A DNA stretch of 12,477 bases from Minisyncoccota bacterium (lineage in GTDB: Bacteria > Patescibacteriota > Minisyncoccia > Phycocordibacterales > UBA9973), in NCBI GenBank assembly GCA_017992485.1, contig JAGOOL010000017.1, positions 1 through 12,477 of the forward strand, read 5' to 3'. The translations under genes were made by a program, and so were the position numbers. Positions 12,116 to 12,477 of this stretch are shown piece after piece (the first letter of the stretch is position 1; every line of letters starts with the position of its first letter). A model generated the notes under the pieces. It saw nothing but the letters and a program-made list of their open reading frames with translations, was not told the DNA's origin and did no database searches.

Positions 12116-12477
12116 ATGGCAATAACCGATACAATCAAAGGGCTTTTCAGCGGATCACCCTTGCCGAAATACCAAAATATAGTCAAAAAAATCAATGACC
12201 TCGAAGAATCATACAAGGCACTTGCCGACGCTGATTTTCCAGCCAAAACGCTCGAATTCAAAAAAATGCTCGCAGGCGAAGGTGCTGACGGGTCTATTGA
12301 TACCAAGAATCAGAAAACTTTGGATGATATTTTGCCGGACGCTTTCGCCCTCGTTCGTGAAGCTTCTCGCCGTATGCTTGGTCAGCGCCACTACGATGTG
12401 CAGATTCTTGGCTCTATCGTGCTTCACTCCGGCAACATTGCCGAAATGCGAACCGGTGAAGGTAAGACACTCGTTGC
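12116..12477 (+). CDS. secA: SecA preprotein translocase ATPase, N-terminal fragment (3'-truncated by the window)
   Basis: SecA drives Sec-dependent export of unfolded preproteins at the inner face of the membrane; both secreted proteins in this window would depend on it. The first 120 codons are present. The helical N-terminus (1-50; LPKYQNIVKKINDLEESYKAL) is standard. LPDAFALVREASRRMLGQRHYDVQILGSIVLH (about 73-104) is the typical Q-motif region, and MRTGEGKT (111-118) is the Walker A nucleotide-binding loop. The N-terminus matches SecA in length and order, and the ATG follows the extended -10. The rest of NBD1, NBD2 and the preprotein cross-linking domain lie beyond the window. Confidence 0.96.
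   Translation, partial: MAITDTIKGLFSGSPLPKYQNIVKKINDLEESYKALADADFPAKTLEFKKMLAGEGADGSIDTKNQKTLDDILPDAFALVREASRRMLGQRHYDVQILGSIVLHSGNIAEMRTGEGKTLV

Noticed and set aside
1..12477. Possible recoding of TGA
   Set aside because: None of the seven complete main protein genes here ends in TGA, but no gene needs an in-frame TGA either and Gly is coded normally; the sample is too small to infer recoding.

Overview
The window looks like a chromosomal segment of a Patescibacteria (Candidate Phyla Radiation) bacterium, most likely a Parcubacteria-type lineage. This is inference from protein style. The cues are a large secreted fibronectin-III-like protein with aspartate-rich 'NDGADNDNDGLTD' repeats and a C-terminal membrane anchor, a tiny Lys/Ala-rich protein, short intergenic regions and compact single-gene transcription units. 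The standard genetic code fits: no gene needs TGA as a sense codon.

Layout, left to right. (1) Positions 1-4600 hold a class I ribonucleotide reductase locus. The large subunit (nrdA, 5' end outside the window) and the small subunit (nrdB) are both on +. Between them lies an unrecognised 194-codon gene on the - strand with its own good promoter. The NrdB sequence has Phe where the radical tyrosine should be and Glu as first metal ligand, the signature of the class Ic (Chlamydia-type, Mn/Fe) enzyme. (2) Positions 4600-8920 hold two divergently transcribed secreted proteins: an 855-aa membrane-anchored FN3/DUF11-like surface protein (-), and a 502-aa signal-peptide protein (+) with a Bacteroidota-flavoured signal peptide and a C-terminus resembling a type IX secretion sorting domain. 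(3) Positions 8960-9400 hold the RNase P RNA gene (rnpB, -) with promoter, closing P1 helix and terminator all visible. (4) Positions 9440-10915 hold a small membrane/coiled-coil protein (+) converging on a membrane-anchored LysM-like plus L,D-transpeptidase protein (-). (5) Positions 10940-12115 are largely non-coding. They contain a free-standing structured RNA of about 290 nt with promoter and terminator (family not recognised), a 106-bp element closed by a perfect 18-bp inverted repeat, an A/T-rich stretch, a 24-codon Lys/Ala-rich gene, and a second imperfect palindrome of about 98 bp. (6) From 12116 the window ends inside secA (N-terminal 120 codons, Walker A present).

The genes do not form one pathway: they cover dNTP synthesis, cell-surface display and cell-wall cross-linking, and housekeeping RNA and export functions. 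Two features recur. Extended -10 promoters of the form TGnTATACT or TGnTAAAAT lie 7-9 nt from ATG codons (nrdB, the coiled-coil gene, secA), implying leaderless or nearly leaderless mRNAs. No recognisable Shine-Dalgarno sequence precedes any start in the window. The strongest candidates for something undescribed are the orphan structured RNA at 10976-11263 and the palindromic elements around it.
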